Shown one piece after another: positions 5,431 to 5,480 of a stretch of 5,480 bases of DNA (position 1 is the stretch's first letter; each line of letters starts with the position of its first letter). The stretch spans positions 1 to 5,480 of the forward strand of contig JAGQHH010000617.1 of assembly GCA_020431945.1 (NCBI GenBank), in the 5' to 3' direction. Both the position numbers and the translations under genes were made by a program. This DNA comes from Cyanobacteria bacterium HKST-UBA02. GTDB lineage: Bacteria; Cyanobacteriota; Vampirovibrionia; Obscuribacterales; Obscuribacteraceae. The notes under the pieces were generated by a model. The model did no database searches, was not told the DNA's origin, and saw nothing but the letters and a program-made list of their open reading frames with translations.

Positions 5431-5480
5431 CTAATGTCGGCTGGCGATATATTTGCGCCAGCCACCATATTCGGTGATCT
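5431..5480 (-). CDS. Possible C-terminal end of a convergent gene (partial)
   Basis: On the minus strand one frame is open from the right edge to a TAG at 5433-5431 and encodes ITEYGGWRKYIASRH. The codons are ordinary and the peptide looks like a plausible C-terminus, but 15 residues cannot identify a family or prove coding. The rival is a plus-strand frame from the ATG at 5434 (MSAGDIFAPATIF) that is also open to the edge with a poor ribosome-binding site. If the minus reading is right, this gene converges on the regulator with only 16 bp between the stops. Confidence 0.25.
   Translation of the reverse strand, partial: ITEYGGWRKYIASRH
5439..5463. other. Perfect 8-bp hairpin downstream of the regulator gene
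   Basis: GGCTGGCG at 5439-5446 pairs perfectly with CGCCAGCC at 5456-5463 around a 9-nt AT-rich loop. It begins 24 bp after the regulator stop, the usual place for a terminator, but neither strand has the T-run of an intrinsic terminator after the stem. It may be an mRNA-end stabiliser, a bidirectional terminator of weak type, or chance within coding DNA. Confidence 0.4.

Noticed and set aside
5439..5463. Hairpin as an intrinsic terminator
   Set aside because: The stem is perfect, but no T-run follows on either strand, so it is listed as a hairpin only.

Overview
The window is moderately GC-rich, densely coding bacterial DNA. Two exported proteins (an M1-type peptidase and a secreted low-complexity protein) and a hybrid kinase paired with an Rcp1-like response regulator suggest a free-living bacterium. 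The lineage cannot be fixed. Rcp1-type regulators are common in Cyanobacteria and relatives, Bacteroidetes and several uncultured phyla, so a deep cyanobacterial relative is possible but only a guess. No rRNA, tRNA, CRISPR array or insertion sequence was seen.

Layout. The minus strand (1-390) carries the N-terminal 130 residues of an M1-family aminopeptidase-like protein with a signal peptide; it runs off the left edge. A 121-bp divergent spacer follows. The plus strand then carries five genes: a secreted, Gln/Asn-rich protein with a glycine-rich helix and a C-terminal array of GRF-Arg repeats (512-1702); a group II truncated haemoglobin (1724-2104); a helical protein resembling DUF6493 (2107-3102); a soluble REC-PAS-HisKA-HATPase_c hybrid histidine kinase (3130-4620); and an Rcp1-like receiver fused to four and a half 26-residue HEAT/LRV-like repeats (4617-5414). 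The right edge (5431-5480) may hold the last codons of a convergent minus-strand gene and contains a perfect 8-bp hairpin.

How they fit together. Globin and DUF6493-like genes are 2 bp apart, the kinase starts 27 bp later, and kinase and regulator overlap by 4 bp with a strong ribosome-binding site, so all four could share a transcript. The kinase probably phosphorylates Asp62 of the regulator, whose output is a protein-binding repeat scaffold and not a DNA-binding domain. Linking the globin (O2, NO or redox chemistry) to the signalling pair is inference from gene order only.

Most notable are the REC-LRV fusion, the GRF-repeat secreted protein, and two gene starts where a -10-like box lies exactly 6 nt before the ATG with no good ribosome-binding site, which suggests leaderless transcripts.
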